DNA of 64,000 nt from Clostridia bacterium (GCA_024653205.1 JANLFO010000003.1:105736-169735), one strand, 5' to 3'. Counted from the stretch's first letter, positions 1 to 8,873 are shown. Notes: generated by a model from the letters alone, not told the origin. Translations and numbers: made by a program.

Positions 1-984
1 CTGCGGAGGGAGGGTAAACCTGGTTTCGATCCGGGCAGCTTCTTCGGGGCGCACCGCCACCCTTACGTCGCTCCCCGCCACGATCTTCACCCGGTCAGCC
101 TGTCCGCGGCTGACCGGAAGCCAAGCCACTTGCTGGTTCCGGCGCACTGCTGCCTGCGAGCGAAAATGCTCAAAGCCGTAATCCAGAAGACCCTTGACTT
201 CCCCGTACATGTCGGGCGAGTTCAGCACCACGGCTATGAGCTCCAGGTCGCCGTGCCGGGCCGCACCCACCAAGCAGGAGCCGGCGCGCCGAGTATAACC
301 CGTCTTCACTCCTATCGCCCCGGGGTACGGATCGGGCCCGACCAGAAGTCGGTTGCGATTATGTAATACCCTTTCCCACGGGTGGCCCGCCCAGGGGATG
401 GTCCTTTGCTTGGTGCTGACGATCCGGCGGAAATCGGGAAGCGTAAGAGCATGTCGCGTAAGAACGGCCAGATCGTAGGCAGAAGTGTAGTGATCGGGAT
501 CATCAAGGCCGTGGGGATTCACGTAGTGCGTGTCCCGAGCCCCCAGCTCTCGCGCCCTCTCGTTCATGAGCTCGACAAAATCTTCCTGGGTGCCACCAAC
601 CGCTTCGGCTATGGCCGCCGCCGCGTCGTTCGCCGACCGCAGCATGAGAGCGTACAGCAACTCTTCGAGGGTTAATTCCTCGCCCTCCTCAAGCCAGATG
701 GCGGCCTCCGGCGTTTCCGCCGCCTCCTTGCTCACCTTAACCACCTGATCCAGGCGGCCCCGTTCTAGAGCCAGAATGGCGGTAGTTATCTTGGTAGTGC
801 TGGCCGGAGGAAGAGACAGGTGGGGGTTCTTCGCGTAAAGCACGCGGCCGCTGGACGCATCCATCAGCACCCCGCCAGCGGCGCCGATCTCGGGCTCGTT
901 CTGCGCGTGGGCCGGAACGCTCCAGAGCCAAACGAGTATACCCAGTAAGACCACCCATGGCCACCGACGGCGCGGTGTGCCCAT
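1..984 (-). CDS. D-alanyl-D-alanine carboxypeptidase (penicillin-binding protein 5 / DacF family), 3' end outside window
   Basis: Serine peptidase that trims the terminal D-Ala of peptidoglycan stem peptides outside the membrane. I translated this strand by eye from the ATG at 984. The first ~27 residues form a signal peptide ending in an A-H-A type site. The three active-site motifs are present in order: SxxK as ASTTK (near residue 61), SxN as RSAND (near 117) and KTG as VKTGYT (near 213). The reading frame is open to the window edge, so the C-terminal part is missing. It lies 44 bp after gerW on the same strand, which suggests a sporulation-linked carboxypeptidase of the DacF type. The family assignment is firm. 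The DacF subtype is inference from the neighbour. Confidence 0.9.
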   Translation of the reverse strand, partial: MGTPRRRWPWVVLLGILVWLWSVPAHAQNEPEIGAAGGVLMDASSGRVLYAKNPHLSLPPASTTKITTAILALERGRLDQVVKVSKEAAETPEAAIWLEEGEELTLEELLYALMLRSANDAAAAIAEAVGGTQEDFVELMNERARELGARDTHYVNPHGLDDPDHYTSAYDLAVLTRHALTLPDFRRIVSTKQRTIPWAGHPWERVLHNRNRLLVGPDPYPGAIGVKTGYTRRAGSCLVGAARHGDLELIAVVLNSPDMYGEVKGLLDYGFEHFRSQAAVRRNQQVAWLPVSRGQADRVKIVAGSDVRVAVRPEEAARIETRFTLPPQ

Positions 985-1028
985 GGCTCCTCACCCCCGG
1001 CTTCTCCCTTGCTCACCTACCCCCTCAC

Positions 1029-1448
1029 CTACTGGGTAGGACGCCAATCCTGTACTTCTATACTCACCTTACCCTCCCCTTCCAGTCGCCGCCCGCTCTG
1101 CCCCTTAATCTTGTCGATCAGGTCGGGGACCATGTCCAGCAGGCGCTCCATTACGGCGTTGGTTTCGATCGGCAGGAAGCGCAGGTGGGTGCCTACCACC
1201 AGGAAACCGATGGGGACTACCGACACCCCCGCCCCGCTTCCTCCGGCAAAAGGCGAGCTGCGCTGTGCTTCCGGCCCCTGATACTCCCCTCCTCCTGCCA
1301 CGAAGCCGCAGCTAACGCGGGAAACGGGAATTATCACCGTGCCGTTCGGCGCTTCTACTGCCTCCCCAACGACCATCTCGATTTGTACCATTTGCTTAAT
1401 ACTTTCTAGTGCCGTCTTCATCAAACCTTCTATCGGATGGCTGTCCAC
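1029..1448 (-). CDS. gerW: GerW family sporulation protein (YtfJ)
   Basis: Small protein of the GerW/YtfJ family, which in Bacillus is made in the forespore and is needed for germination with some germinants. The family pattern is clear: an N-terminal DSHPIEGLMKT stretch, a central VIPVSRVSCGFVAGGGEY, a glycine-rich AGGSGAGVSVVPIGFLVV segment and a C-terminal amphipathic helix. I chose the GTG at 1448 because it gives an N-terminus like that of YtfJ and lies behind a GGAAAGGG site. A GTG three codons upstream (1457) is also possible. Length of about 139 residues is normal for the family. It is one of the best arguments that the host forms endospores. Confidence 0.9.
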   Translation of the reverse strand: MDSHPIEGLMKTALESIKQMVQIEMVVGEAVEAPNGTVIIPVSRVSCGFVAGGGEYQGPEAQRSSPFAGGSGAGVSVVPIGFLVVGTHLRFLPIETNAVMERLLDMVPDLIDKIKGQSGRRLEGEGKVSIEVQDWRPTQ

Positions 1449-1675
1449 GGCTCTCACCCTTTCCGCTAACTAACATGTCTCACCCCAGGGCTAGGTATGC
1501 CGGGAAGCCCACACTAGCATACCACGCAATCCTCCCGCCAGAAGTTCAGCCTCGCCGAACCCTGGCAAAGGGCAGGCACCTTGGAGGCTTGTGGCGGCGC
1601 CGCACTGTTCTACACCCGAACGGGTTCGCGCCCCTCGCGCTCTTATTTGCCACAAATCTCCAATTCGGTTGGAGG

Positions 1676-2272
1676 CTACGGCTTCCAGGCCGTGAGCAGG
1701 TACCGTTCAGGGGTATCGGCAATGTCCACCCTCGCGAACCCGGCGCCGGTGAAGATCCTCGCCATTTCTTCCTCGTCCGGCAGAAGATGGTGGCGCACTA
1801 TCCCCGCCAGGGAGGCATGAAGGGAATTCACGGCTTCACGGCTCATGGCATGGCAGATTACTGCCCTACCTCCGGGCTTCAGAACCCGCGCCATCTCCTG
1901 GGCGGCGCGAAGCTTATCCTCCACGTGGGGAAAACACGAATTGCAAACTACCACGTCGAAATCAGCGCTGAGAAAGGGGGCGCAGGCAATATCACCGACC
2001 ACGTACTCTACAACGTGGCCGTATTTCGCGCGGGCCCGTGCCAGCATCTCCTCGGCGATGTCAAGGGCCACCACTTTGCCCTGCGGGCCCACGGCCTCCA
2101 GGAGGAAGGGCAACAGAATACCCGTGCCCGTTCCCACGTCAAGCACCCGGCTTCCGGGGGCGATAGCAAGCTCCTCTACAAGTCGTTTGAGTTGGCAGGG
2201 GGTTTTTGGCGGGACAAGGTCGTCCCACCTGGCGGCCATTCGATTGAAGTACTCTCGAACCGTAGTCTCCAC
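1676..2272 (-). CDS. Class I SAM-dependent methyltransferase
   Basis: Rossmann-fold methyltransferase of about 198 residues. Motif I is visible as VLDVGTGTGIL, followed by an acidic residue at the end of strand 2 (VVALDIAEEML), a VVCNSCFPH segment for motif post-I, and GGRAVICHAMSRE later. The start is the GTG at 2272, which sits seven bases after a strong GGAGGAGGG site. An upstream extension would run into the preceding ATPase gene. It is the last gene of the transporter operon, 20 bp after the second ATPase. Its substrate cannot be read from the sequence. In some metallophore systems a methyltransferase accompanies this type of transporter, so a role in making or processing the imported ligand is possible. 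Confidence 0.75.
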   Translation of the reverse strand: METTVREYFNRMAARWDDLVPPKTPCQLKRLVEELAIAPGSRVLDVGTGTGILLPFLLEAVGPQGKVVALDIAEEMLARARAKYGHVVEYVVGDIACAPFLSADFDVVVCNSCFPHVEDKLRAAQEMARVLKPGGRAVICHAMSREAVNSLHASLAGIVRHHLLPDEEEMARIFTGAGFARVDIADTPERYLLTAWKP

Positions 2273-2292
2273 GCGCCTACCCTCCTCCGGAG

Positions 2293-3231
2293 CTAGACTT
2301 CCCAGCAGGCCACGAAATGGCCCTTCTGCACTTCCCTCAATCCGGGCGCTACCCGGCACGCCTTGCCTGCCGAAGGGCAGGCGGCATAGAACTTGCAGCC
2401 GGATGTATGGCCGACCTCCTCGGCAAGATCCGGCACCTTTCCAGACCCCAGGCCGCGGTGCCCGGCACCGAAAAAGGCACCAACCAGCAGGGAGGTATAG
2501 GGGTGCTTCGGGTCCTTACAGACTTTTTCCACCGGCCCCAGTTCAACGATGCTTCCCCGGTACATGGCTGCCACCCGGTCGCTGATCCAGGCGACCACCT
2601 CCAGGTCGTGGGAGATGAAGAGGCAGGCAATGTTAAACCGCCTCTGGACTTCCTTGAACAGTCTAAGCACTTGCGCCTGGACCGACGCATCCAGCATGGA
2701 AGTGGGTTCGTCGGCCACGATAAACTCCGGCTCCAGGGATAGGATGCGTGCCAGGACCACCCTCTGGATCTGGCCCCCGCTTAGCTCGTGAGGATACCGG
2801 TTCAGGTGCTCCGGGTGCAGTCCTACCAGGTCAATGAGCTCGGCCGCCAGGCGTTGCTCTTCGGCCCGGCTCCCCACAACCCGGTGGATGCGGAGGGGTT
2901 CCACCAGGCTGTCGTAGATCCTCATCCTGGGATCTAGCGCTGCCTCCGGATGCTGGAACATTATCTGCATTTTCCTCCGCAGCCACTTTAGGTCCGCCCG
3001 GCTTGCCCGGGTGATTTCCAGCTCGTGAAATAGAATTCGGCCGCCGGAGGGAGGAATCAGACCCAGGACGGCCCGACCCAGGGTGGACTTGCCGCAACCG
3101 CTCTCTCCCACCAGCCCGAGCGTCTCACCGCGAGCGAGCGCAAAGGACACCCCGTCTACCGCGTCAATGAGCTTTCTCTTGAAGACCCCCGTGGCAAAGA
3201 CCTTCTTCAGGTCCTCTACCTTCAGCAACAT
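2293..3231 (-). CDS. Peptide/nickel-type ABC transporter ATP-binding protein (OppF/DppF/NikE type)
   Basis: Second ATPase of a five-component importer. Walker A is GESGCGKST (near residue 42), the signature is ELSGGQIQRV, and Walker B with the catalytic glutamate is FIVADEPTSML. The C-terminal oligopeptide-transporter extension is present, with cysteines in SGCKFYAACPSAGKAC that in this family can bind a 4Fe-4S cluster. The ATG at 3231 follows GAGGTG. The gene begins 68 bases inside the end of the preceding ATPase gene, so the two are probably translationally coupled. Length of 312 residues is typical. The substrate class (peptide, opine or nickel chelate) is not determined by this subunit. 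Confidence 0.93.
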   Translation of the reverse strand: MLLKVEDLKKVFATGVFKRKLIDAVDGVSFALARGETLGLVGESGCGKSTLGRAVLGLIPPSGGRILFHELEITRASRADLKWLRRKMQIMFQHPEAALDPRMRIYDSLVEPLRIHRVVGSRAEEQRLAAELIDLVGLHPEHLNRYPHELSGGQIQRVVLARILSLEPEFIVADEPTSMLDASVQAQVLRLFKEVQRRFNIACLFISHDLEVVAWISDRVAAMYRGSIVELGPVEKVCKDPKHPYTSLLVGAFFGAGHRGLGSGKVPDLAEEVGHTSGCKFYAACPSAGKACRVAPGLREVQKGHFVACWEV

Positions 3232-4162
3232 GAAGACACCTCACCGTGCATCCGTTCAACCGAGCCAGGGGTGGCCGGACCTCCGCACAGGCTTTGCTGG
3301 CTTTGGCGCAACGGGGATAGAACTTGCACCCCGGGTACGAGTCCACCAAGCTGGGACTGTGCCCCGGAATGGGCACCAGCCCGTTCCGGGGCAGCGAGCC
3401 TATAAGGCCCTTGGTGTAGGGGTGCAGCGGGTGGGCCAGCACGTGCTCGGCAGGGCCGTGCTCTATGACCTCGCCGGCGTACATTACCGCCACTTCCTGA
3501 CAGAGAGCGGCAGCCACCCTCAGATCGTGCGTGATCAGAAGCATGGTGAGCTTGCTTGCCCGGGTGAGGAGGCCTAGCACTTCCACCACCTGCATTCTGA
3601 TGCCCGCGTCCAAACCTTTGGTGGGTTCATCAGCAACCAGCAGCGAGGGTTGCCCGGCAACTCCCATGGCTGCCAGCACCCTTTGCCTCATGCCCCCGCT
3701 CAGTTGGTGCGGATAGCGCCGGGCCGTCTTCTCCGCCGCCGGGAGCCCCAGGGAACGAAGCAGTCGCACTGCCGCCGCCTCTGCTTCCCTCGGAGTCAGC
3801 CCCTGGTGGAGCCGCAGCGCCTCCGCGATCTGAACGCCGGCCGTGAGGACCGGGTTCAGGGAAGTCGACGGGCTCTGCGGTATCAGGGCCAGCTCCCTGC
3901 CTCTCAGCCGGCGCATTTCCGCTTCGCTCATTCTCAGGAGGTCCTGCCCCCGGTAATAAATGCTGCCCTCTATACGGGCATTGCCCGGCAAAAGACGAAA
4001 GATGGACAAACCGAGTACCGACTTGCCGCAGCCGCTTTCCCCAATAAGACCCACCGTTTTCCCTTCCGTAATGTCCAGATTTATGTCGTCGGCGGCCTTC
4101 ACCGGCCCGTCTTCGGTGAAAAAGGTGATGCTCAGGTTCCGGATACTGAGCAGAAAGCCCAC
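3164..4162 (-). CDS. Peptide/nickel-type ABC transporter ATP-binding protein (OppD/DppD/NikD type)
   Basis: First ATPase of the importer. Walker A is GESGCGKSV, the signature is QLSGGMRQRV, and Walker B is LLVADEPTKGLD. The family C-terminal extension carries CKFYPRCAKASKAC. I prefer the GTG at 4162 because it follows a TAGGAGGTGG site, whereas the GTG nine bases upstream overlaps that site. The protein ends with a longer tail than most relatives, which produces the 68-base overlap with the next gene. It belongs to the operon running from cooC to the methyltransferase. Confidence 0.93.
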   Translation of the reverse strand: MGFLLSIRNLSITFFTEDGPVKAADDINLDITEGKTVGLIGESGCGKSVLGLSIFRLLPGNARIEGSIYYRGQDLLRMSEAEMRRLRGRELALIPQSPSTSLNPVLTAGVQIAEALRLHQGLTPREAEAAAVRLLRSLGLPAAEKTARRYPHQLSGGMRQRVLAAMGVAGQPSLLVADEPTKGLDAGIRMQVVEVLGLLTRASKLTMLLITHDLRVAAALCQEVAVMYAGEVIEHGPAEHVLAHPLHPYTKGLIGSLPRNGLVPIPGHSPSLVDSYPGCKFYPRCAKASKACAEVRPPLARLNGCTVRCLHVAEGRGPEEGLCHGGLQEKAH

Positions 4163-4174
4163 GCCGTCCACCTC

Positions 4175-5047
4175 CTATTCCGGCGCCCTTGTCCTCTGCC
4201 GGGGGTCAAGGAGATCCCGCAGCCCATCACCCAGGAAGTTAAACGCCATTACCGTAATTATGATGGCCAGGCCGGGAAACACGGTCAGGTGAGGTGCGCT
4301 CCGGATGAAGGCCTTCCCCCCATTCAGCATTGCCCCCCAGTCGGCAACCGGGGGTTGCGCTCCCAATCCCAGAAAGCTTAAACTGGCCGCCACCAGAATT
4401 ACGCGGCCGATGTCAAGTGTGGCCATCACCGTGACCGGGGCGCTGATGTTGGGCAGGACATGCCGATACAGGACGTATAGGTCACCGGCACCGAGCGCTT
4501 TGGCTGATTCCACGAACTCTCTCGCCTTGACCGCCAGAACGGCACCCCGAACCACGCGCGCATAGGAAGTCCAGCCCACCAGGGCCAGGGCGAGCATCAC
4601 ATTGAAGAGCCCCGGTCCCAGAAGACCGGCGAAGACCAGGCCCAGCACCAGACCCGGAAAGGCCAGCAACGTGTCTACCAGCCTCATGATTACTTCATCT
4701 GCCACCCCACCCCAGTACCCGGCCACCAGCCCCAAAACAACGCCAAGAAGAACCGTGATGACGGTGACGAACACGCCGATCTGAAGCGACACCCTGGTGC
4801 CGAAAATCACGCGGCTGAATACGCACCGGCCGAGATCGTCCGTCCCGAAGGGGTATTCCCGGCTCAAAGGGAGCAGAGCCTGATTCAGGTCCTGCTCATA
4901 GGGGTCGTGAGGAGCCAGAACCGGCGCCAGCACGGCCACCAGGACCAGAAACAACCCCACGATAAAGCCCACCAGGGCCATCCGGTTCCTGCTCAGCCGG
5001 CCCAGCAGGCCGGTCTTCGTCCCGCTTCCGCTCAGGAGGACGCTCAC
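4175..5047 (-). CDS. ABC transporter permease (OppC/DppC/NikC type)
   Basis: Membrane permease of about 290 residues with an N-terminal membrane segment (MALVGFIVGLFLVLVAVL), the family motif around HDPYEQDLNQALLPLS and PFGTDDLGR, and about five further hydrophobic segments. The EAA-type loop that contacts the ATPases appears around ESAKALGAGDLYVLYRHVLP. The GTG start at 5047 overlaps the stop of the preceding permease (GTGA) and has GAAGGTGAGG upstream. It pairs with the other permease to form the channel. OppC-type subunits carry the extra N-terminal domain seen here. Confidence 0.93.
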   Translation of the reverse strand: MSVLLSGSGTKTGLLGRLSRNRMALVGFIVGLFLVLVAVLAPVLAPHDPYEQDLNQALLPLSREYPFGTDDLGRCVFSRVIFGTRVSLQIGVFVTVITVLLGVVLGLVAGYWGGVADEVIMRLVDTLLAFPGLVLGLVFAGLLGPGLFNVMLALALVGWTSYARVVRGAVLAVKAREFVESAKALGAGDLYVLYRHVLPNISAPVTVMATLDIGRVILVAASLSFLGLGAQPPVADWGAMLNGGKAFIRSAPHLTVFPGLAIIITVMAFNFLGDGLRDLLDPRQRTRAPE

Positions 5048-5994
5048 GGCCGTGCCTCACCTTCGTACCTGATCCTGGGGTCCAACAGAACGTAAAGGAT
5101 GTCTACCACCAGGTTAATGGCCACAAAGACCAGGGCGAAAAGGATTACGCAGCCCTGGATTAAGGCGAAGTCCCGGTCAAAGATGGCGTCCACTAGGAGC
5201 TTTCCCACGCCGGGCCAGGCAAAGATGCTTTCCACCACTACCGCGCCTTCGAGCAGGTGGCCGAACTGCAGGCCGATCATGGTCACTACGGGGATGAAGG
5301 CGTTCCTGAGGGCATGCCGGGCCACAACCACCCGCTCCGGCAGCCCCTTGGCCCTGGCGGTGATAATGTAGTCCTGGCTCAAAGCCTCCAGCATGCTGGA
5401 CCTTGTCAGCCGGGCGGTTACGGCCGCGGTGGCGCTGCCCAGAGTAAGAGCCGGAAGCGCCAGGTGCCTTAATCCCCCGTAACCGCACACCGGCAAGAGA
5501 CCCAGGTGCACCGAAAACAGAAGAATCAACAGCAGACCGAGCCAGAAATGGGGCACGCAAACCCCGATCAGCGCCCCGGCCATGCCCAGGTAATCAACCA
5601 GGGAGTATTGTTTCACCGCCGAAGCCACTCCTACGGGAATGGCGATGAGTAAAGAAACGATCATGGCGGCGAACGCCAGCTTCAGCGTGGCCGGAAAGCG
5701 GAGCAAGATCTCTTCAAGCACCGGCTCGCCGGTGCTCAGGGAGCGCCCGAAATCGCCTCTGATTACGTGGTAAAGCCATTTGGCGTACTGCACGTGGAGG
5801 GGGGCATCCAGGCCCTCAACCTTTCTTATGACCTCGATCTGCTCGCGAGTAAGATTCTCCGCTCCATATCTGGCGATGGCCACCATTTCCGCCGGATCAC
5901 CGGGGGCAAGGTGCATCAGGAAGAAAGTCAGCACCGTGACCCCCAGGATCACCACCGCCGTCATTAACAGGCGCCTGGCCACGAACCTGAGCAC
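5044..5994 (-). CDS. ABC transporter permease (OppB/DppB/NikB type)
   Basis: Permease of about 316 residues with six predicted membrane segments. The family N-terminus FVARRLLMTAVVILGVTVLT and the HLAPGDPAEM segment are clear, as is the EAA-like loop DYIITARAKGLPERVVVARH. The GTG at 5994 follows GGGGGTGG and gives the usual short N-terminus, so I prefer it over the GTG nine bases upstream. A 15-bp perfect inverted repeat (6037-6074) separates it from the binding-protein gene, an arrangement often used to make more binding protein than channel. Confidence 0.93.
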   Translation of the reverse strand: MLRFVARRLLMTAVVILGVTVLTFFLMHLAPGDPAEMVAIARYGAENLTREQIEVIRKVEGLDAPLHVQYAKWLYHVIRGDFGRSLSTGEPVLEEILLRFPATLKLAFAAMIVSLLIAIPVGVASAVKQYSLVDYLGMAGALIGVCVPHFWLGLLLILLFSVHLGLLPVCGYGGLRHLALPALTLGSATAAVTARLTRSSMLEALSQDYIITARAKGLPERVVVARHALRNAFIPVVTMIGLQFGHLLEGAVVVESIFAWPGVGKLLVDAIFDRDFALIQGCVILFALVFVAINLVVDILYVLLDPRIRYEGEARP

Positions 5995-6036
5995 CGAAAC
6001 CACCCCCAGCCTGCAGAGCTTGCCTGGCCGAGTGTT

Positions 6037-6074
6037 CGTCCTGGCCTGCCCCGCCTTCAGGGCAGGCCAGGACG
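6037..6074 (-). promoter_or_regulatory. Intercistronic hairpin between binding-protein and permease genes
   Basis: Perfect inverted repeat: CGTCCTGGCCTGCCC at 6037-6051 and its complement at 6060-6074, with an 8-base loop. There is no U-tract on the minus strand after it, so it is probably not a strong terminator. Its place between the solute-binding protein and the permeases fits an mRNA-stabilising or partial-attenuation hairpin. Confidence 0.7.
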
Positions 6075-6084
6075 GGGCCGGGCT

Positions 6085-7634
6085 TTACTCGAGGTAGACG
6101 CTCTTCAAGTCCAGCCAGGGATCTTCAGCGGTGATCTTGAAGCCCTGCACGTTCTTTCGGGTAGACACAATCTTTTCCTCGTGAACAATGTAAAAGGCGG
6201 GCACTTCCTCCAGGATCATCCGCTGGATTTGGGCGTAGATGTTTTTTCCTGCTCGTCATTGGTGCTCCTACCCAACTCGACCAGGCGGTCATAGGCCGGA
6301 TTGGCATAATGGCTCCTGTAGTTCTTCGAATGGTGGAGCTGAACGTGGTGCGGGTATGGGCCCCAGACGAAGAAACCGGTCCGCAGGATCAGGTCGAAAT
6401 TCCCCTCGTTCTCCAGCCGCGTCAGGGCCGCACTCTCCAGCTGCTTTACTTCTACCGCAAAGCCCGCCCTGGCCAGCTGGGCCTGGACCGCCTCGGCCTC
6501 CTTGAGCTCCCTGGCACTCCAGGAAGGCGCCACCAGGAGGTCTATCTTCAGCTTTTTCCCGTCTTTCTCCGCCACTCCGTCACCGTCGCTATCGCGGTAA
6601 CCGGCGGCAGCTAGCAACTGCTTGGCCTTTTCCAAGTCCGGGCGGTAAAGAGGCAGATCGGGCGCGGAATAAAGCATTACCGGGGAGTAGGGACGGCCGC
6701 TGGCCGCCACGCCGATGCCGTCCAGAACGTTTTTGACTATGCTCTCGGTGTCAATCGCGTAGGCCACGGCCCTGCGCAGGTTGACCTCGCTGAACGGCTC
6801 GCGCTTGCAGTTGAAGTGCAGAAAATCGGTAAAGGTGGTTAGCTTGCGGTACACCTCGATGTTGGGGTCCTTCTCCAGATTCCTAACCTCTTGCTCCGGC
6901 GTCTTGATGAGCATGTCCACGTCCCCGGCGGTTAGGGCCAGAACCTGCGTGGAGGGATCAGGTATAATCTTGAAAATTACCTTTTCCAGTTTCGGTCTTT
7001 CTCCCCAGTACTCTTCGTATCTTTCCACCACGATTTCCTGATCCTTGGCATGGCCGGCCAGGCGGAAGGGCCCTGTCCCTATGGGGGCAACAAAATTGCC
7101 CTGGGCGTCGAGGCTGGTGGGGCTGGCGATCGGCCAGGCCACGTGCGTTAGGTAGGTGGGCAGGGGAACCGGGGCCTTGCAGGTAAACTTCACCGTGTAG
7201 TCGTCTATGGCCTCTATGCTCTCGAACTGAAGCGTCTTGGCCTGAACCACGTAGGTTCTATCGCTGTAGGAGTATTTTACGGCCTCGGCCGTAAACGGGG
7301 TCCCGTCGTGGAATTTCACGCCCCTTCTGAGGTGAAATATCCACACCCTGCCGTTATCCTGGGCTTCCCACGATTCGGCCAGACCCGGGATCAGGTTGAG
7401 GTCCTCGTCCAGCCGCACCAGGGTCTCGTAGATCTGCGCCCAGACAAACCGGGCATCACCGTCCGGGAACTGGCTAATATCCCAGGTGTTGACGTCGGAG
7501 GCAACCGCCACGGTAAGGACCTGCGCCGAGTTCGGGGATCCCCCGCCTTGAGTTGCCGTCTGCTTCCCGCAACCCGCGAACAAACCCACGATCATCGCGC
7601 AGGCAAGCAACCAGGTTAAAGGCTTCTTTTTCAT
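6085..7634 (-). CDS. Extracellular solute-binding protein family 5 (OppA/NikA-like lipoprotein), frameshifted near the C-terminus
   Basis: Substrate-binding lipoprotein for the downstream permeases and ATPases. The signal ends in a lipobox, GLFAGC, and the family 5 hallmarks follow: WDISQFPDGDARFVWAQIYETL, LAESWE and VWIFHLRRGVKFHDGTPF. ATG at 7634 has GGGAGGG upstream. The first frame stops at 6216 after DEQEK. One extra A in the A-run at 6242-6247 (A6 to A7) would restore the frame and add about 50 residues typical of the family C-terminus (NIYAQIQRMILEEVPAFYIV onward), ending at the TAA at 6085. The segment WGPYPHHVQLHHSK holds two HH pairs, which could bind metal, but this is only suggestive. 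A peptide, an opine-like metallophore or nickel are all possible ligands. Confidence 0.87.
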
Positions 7635-7689
7635 CGAGTTTCCCTCCCTGTTTCGGGTAGTGAAGAGTACAGTAACTCATGTGTGGCCA

Positions 7690-8478
7690 CTATTCCGATG
7701 CAAGGACTCCTCCGAGTCCGGCTCTCAGTTGCACCAGTTCCGGGCGAAGAAGAGCCGTGTTCAGCGGAAGGCCACGAAGGCCAGCCCGGGCGAGAGCCGG
7801 CGAATGGGCTAGCACGCCTTCAATCTCGATGCCCTTTGACGCCAACATTTCTCTCAATACCGACTCCGTTTCCCCGCTTACCTTGTTCAGGACCGCACTG
7901 AAATCTCTCCTTGCTTCCTTAGCCAGTGTCGCCGCCTTTTCAGCCAGGACTACGGCGTCACGGGAAGGATCGACTACCATCACTACCCTATCGACGCCTT
8001 CCAGAACCCCGCGGCCGAAGTGTTCCACCCCGGCCTCGGTATCAACCAGTACCCACTCGCCGGGTGCCACTACCAGGCGGTTAAGAAAGTCGCGTACCAC
8101 CGCTCCCATGGGGCAAGCGCAACCTTCCATGGCGTGCTCGATTTTTCCGACCTGCAGCAGGCCTATACCACCGCTCCAGGACACGCATTCCGACGGCACG
8201 GTGTCCAAGCTAATCTCTTCTGCGAACAGGCGCACATCCTCGTTTTTCTGACCCTGGATGGCAGCCATGAGCTTTTCCCTCACGGCTGGCTTGCCCCCCA
8301 AGTGGTCCATGAGGGTCCTGCCCGGCGGTGCCACCCCGAGCATCGTACTTAGCCCCAGGTTGGACTCGTCAGCATCCACAACCAGCGCTTTCCCGTCTTC
8401 TCCCAGCCACCCGGCCAACAGGGCCACCAGCGTAGACTTCCCGCTGCCACCCCGGCCACACACGAGGATTTTGGGCAA
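7690..8478 (-). CDS. cooC: CooC-like nickel-insertion / MinD-type ATPase
   Basis: Deviant Walker ATPase of the CooC group, which drives nickel insertion into carbon monoxide dehydrogenase. The P-loop is CGRGGSGKST with the signature lysine, followed by VVDADESNLGLS. The CxC pair that binds metal at the CooC dimer interface is seen as EGCACPMGAVVRDFL. A VLVDTEAG stretch serves as the Walker B region. I chose the TTG at 8478, which gives an N-terminus PKILVCGRGG behind GGGAGGTGG. It is the first gene of the operon with the peptide/nickel-type importer, 55 bp before the binding-protein gene, which suggests nickel handling. No CODH gene lies in this window. Other members of the group act on other nickel or iron-sulfur enzymes. 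Confidence 0.8.
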   Translation of the reverse strand: MPKILVCGRGGSGKSTLVALLAGWLGEDGKALVVDADESNLGLSTMLGVAPPGRTLMDHLGGKPAVREKLMAAIQGQKNEDVRLFAEEISLDTVPSECVSWSGGIGLLQVGKIEHAMEGCACPMGAVVRDFLNRLVVAPGEWVLVDTEAGVEHFGRGVLEGVDRVVMVVDPSRDAVVLAEKAATLAKEARRDFSAVLNKVSGETESVLREMLASKGIEIEGVLAHSPALARAGLRGLPLNTALLRPELVQLRAGLGGVLASE

Positions 8479-8551
8479 TGGGACCACCTCCCTCAATTTC
8501 CTGCCCGACCTGAGCGCTACTGGGGCGCGCTACCGGGCCTTCAGACGCAAT

Positions 8552-8603
8552 AGGGCCACGGATCCACCCCGGCTCCAGCCGGAGTCGTGGCCTCCGTGGC
8601 CCT
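8552..8603 (-). terminator. Large hairpin in the cooC leader, terminator-like
   Basis: On the minus strand AGGGCCACGGA (8603-8593) pairs with TCCGTGGCCCT (8562-8552), with an inner GGCTCC/GGAGTC-type hairpin in between. It lies about 70 bases upstream of the cooC start and downstream of two other hairpins. The following U-run is short (ATTG), so termination efficiency is uncertain. A role as the output hairpin of a regulatory leader is inference. Confidence 0.55.
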
Positions 8604-8770
8604 GTGTAAACAAGTCCCGAGCTATGAACTGAGTCCTTCCCTGCTCCAAGCAGGGCAAAGTATTTCGCGAGGATCGTTGGGTAGGGGGCCCTCTGTTCCC
8701 TGGTTCCTCGTACCAGGGGTTTTGAGCGTTAATATTAGTCATTCGCCCTCTTCCTCCCATATTCCTGCCA
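8604..8770 (-). promoter_or_regulatory. Structured leader of the cooC-transporter operon with GCAGGAA...GAAT element
   Basis: This 377-bp stretch (8497-8873) has no gene. Reading the minus strand from 8770 it holds a GCAGGAA-N17-GAAT element (8766-8739), a CCCTGG hairpin (8718-8698), a CCCTGC hairpin (8655-8639) and then the larger hairpin at 8603-8552. The same GCAGGAA-N16-GAAT element precedes structured leaders at about 42.2 and 44.0 kb. This points to a shared promoter-proximal or RNA element. I do not recognise a named riboswitch. Confidence 0.45.
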
Positions 8771-8813
8771 GGAATCTTAGTCCAACGTTACGTTACGAAA
8801 ACGATTGAGAAAA

Positions 8814-8839
8814 GGCCGGCACTCCGGAGAATGCCGGCC
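8814..8839 (-). terminator. Rho-independent terminator after alkaline phosphatase gene
   Basis: GGCCGGCA (8814-8821) and TGCCGGCC (8832-8839) form an 8-bp stem. On the minus strand it is followed by TTTTCTC, a fair U-tract. It lies 35 bp beyond the stop of the alkaline phosphatase gene. Confidence 0.8.
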
Positions 8840-8873
8840 CACCCAGGAAGTAGAGAGGAGAACCTTAGGGCAG

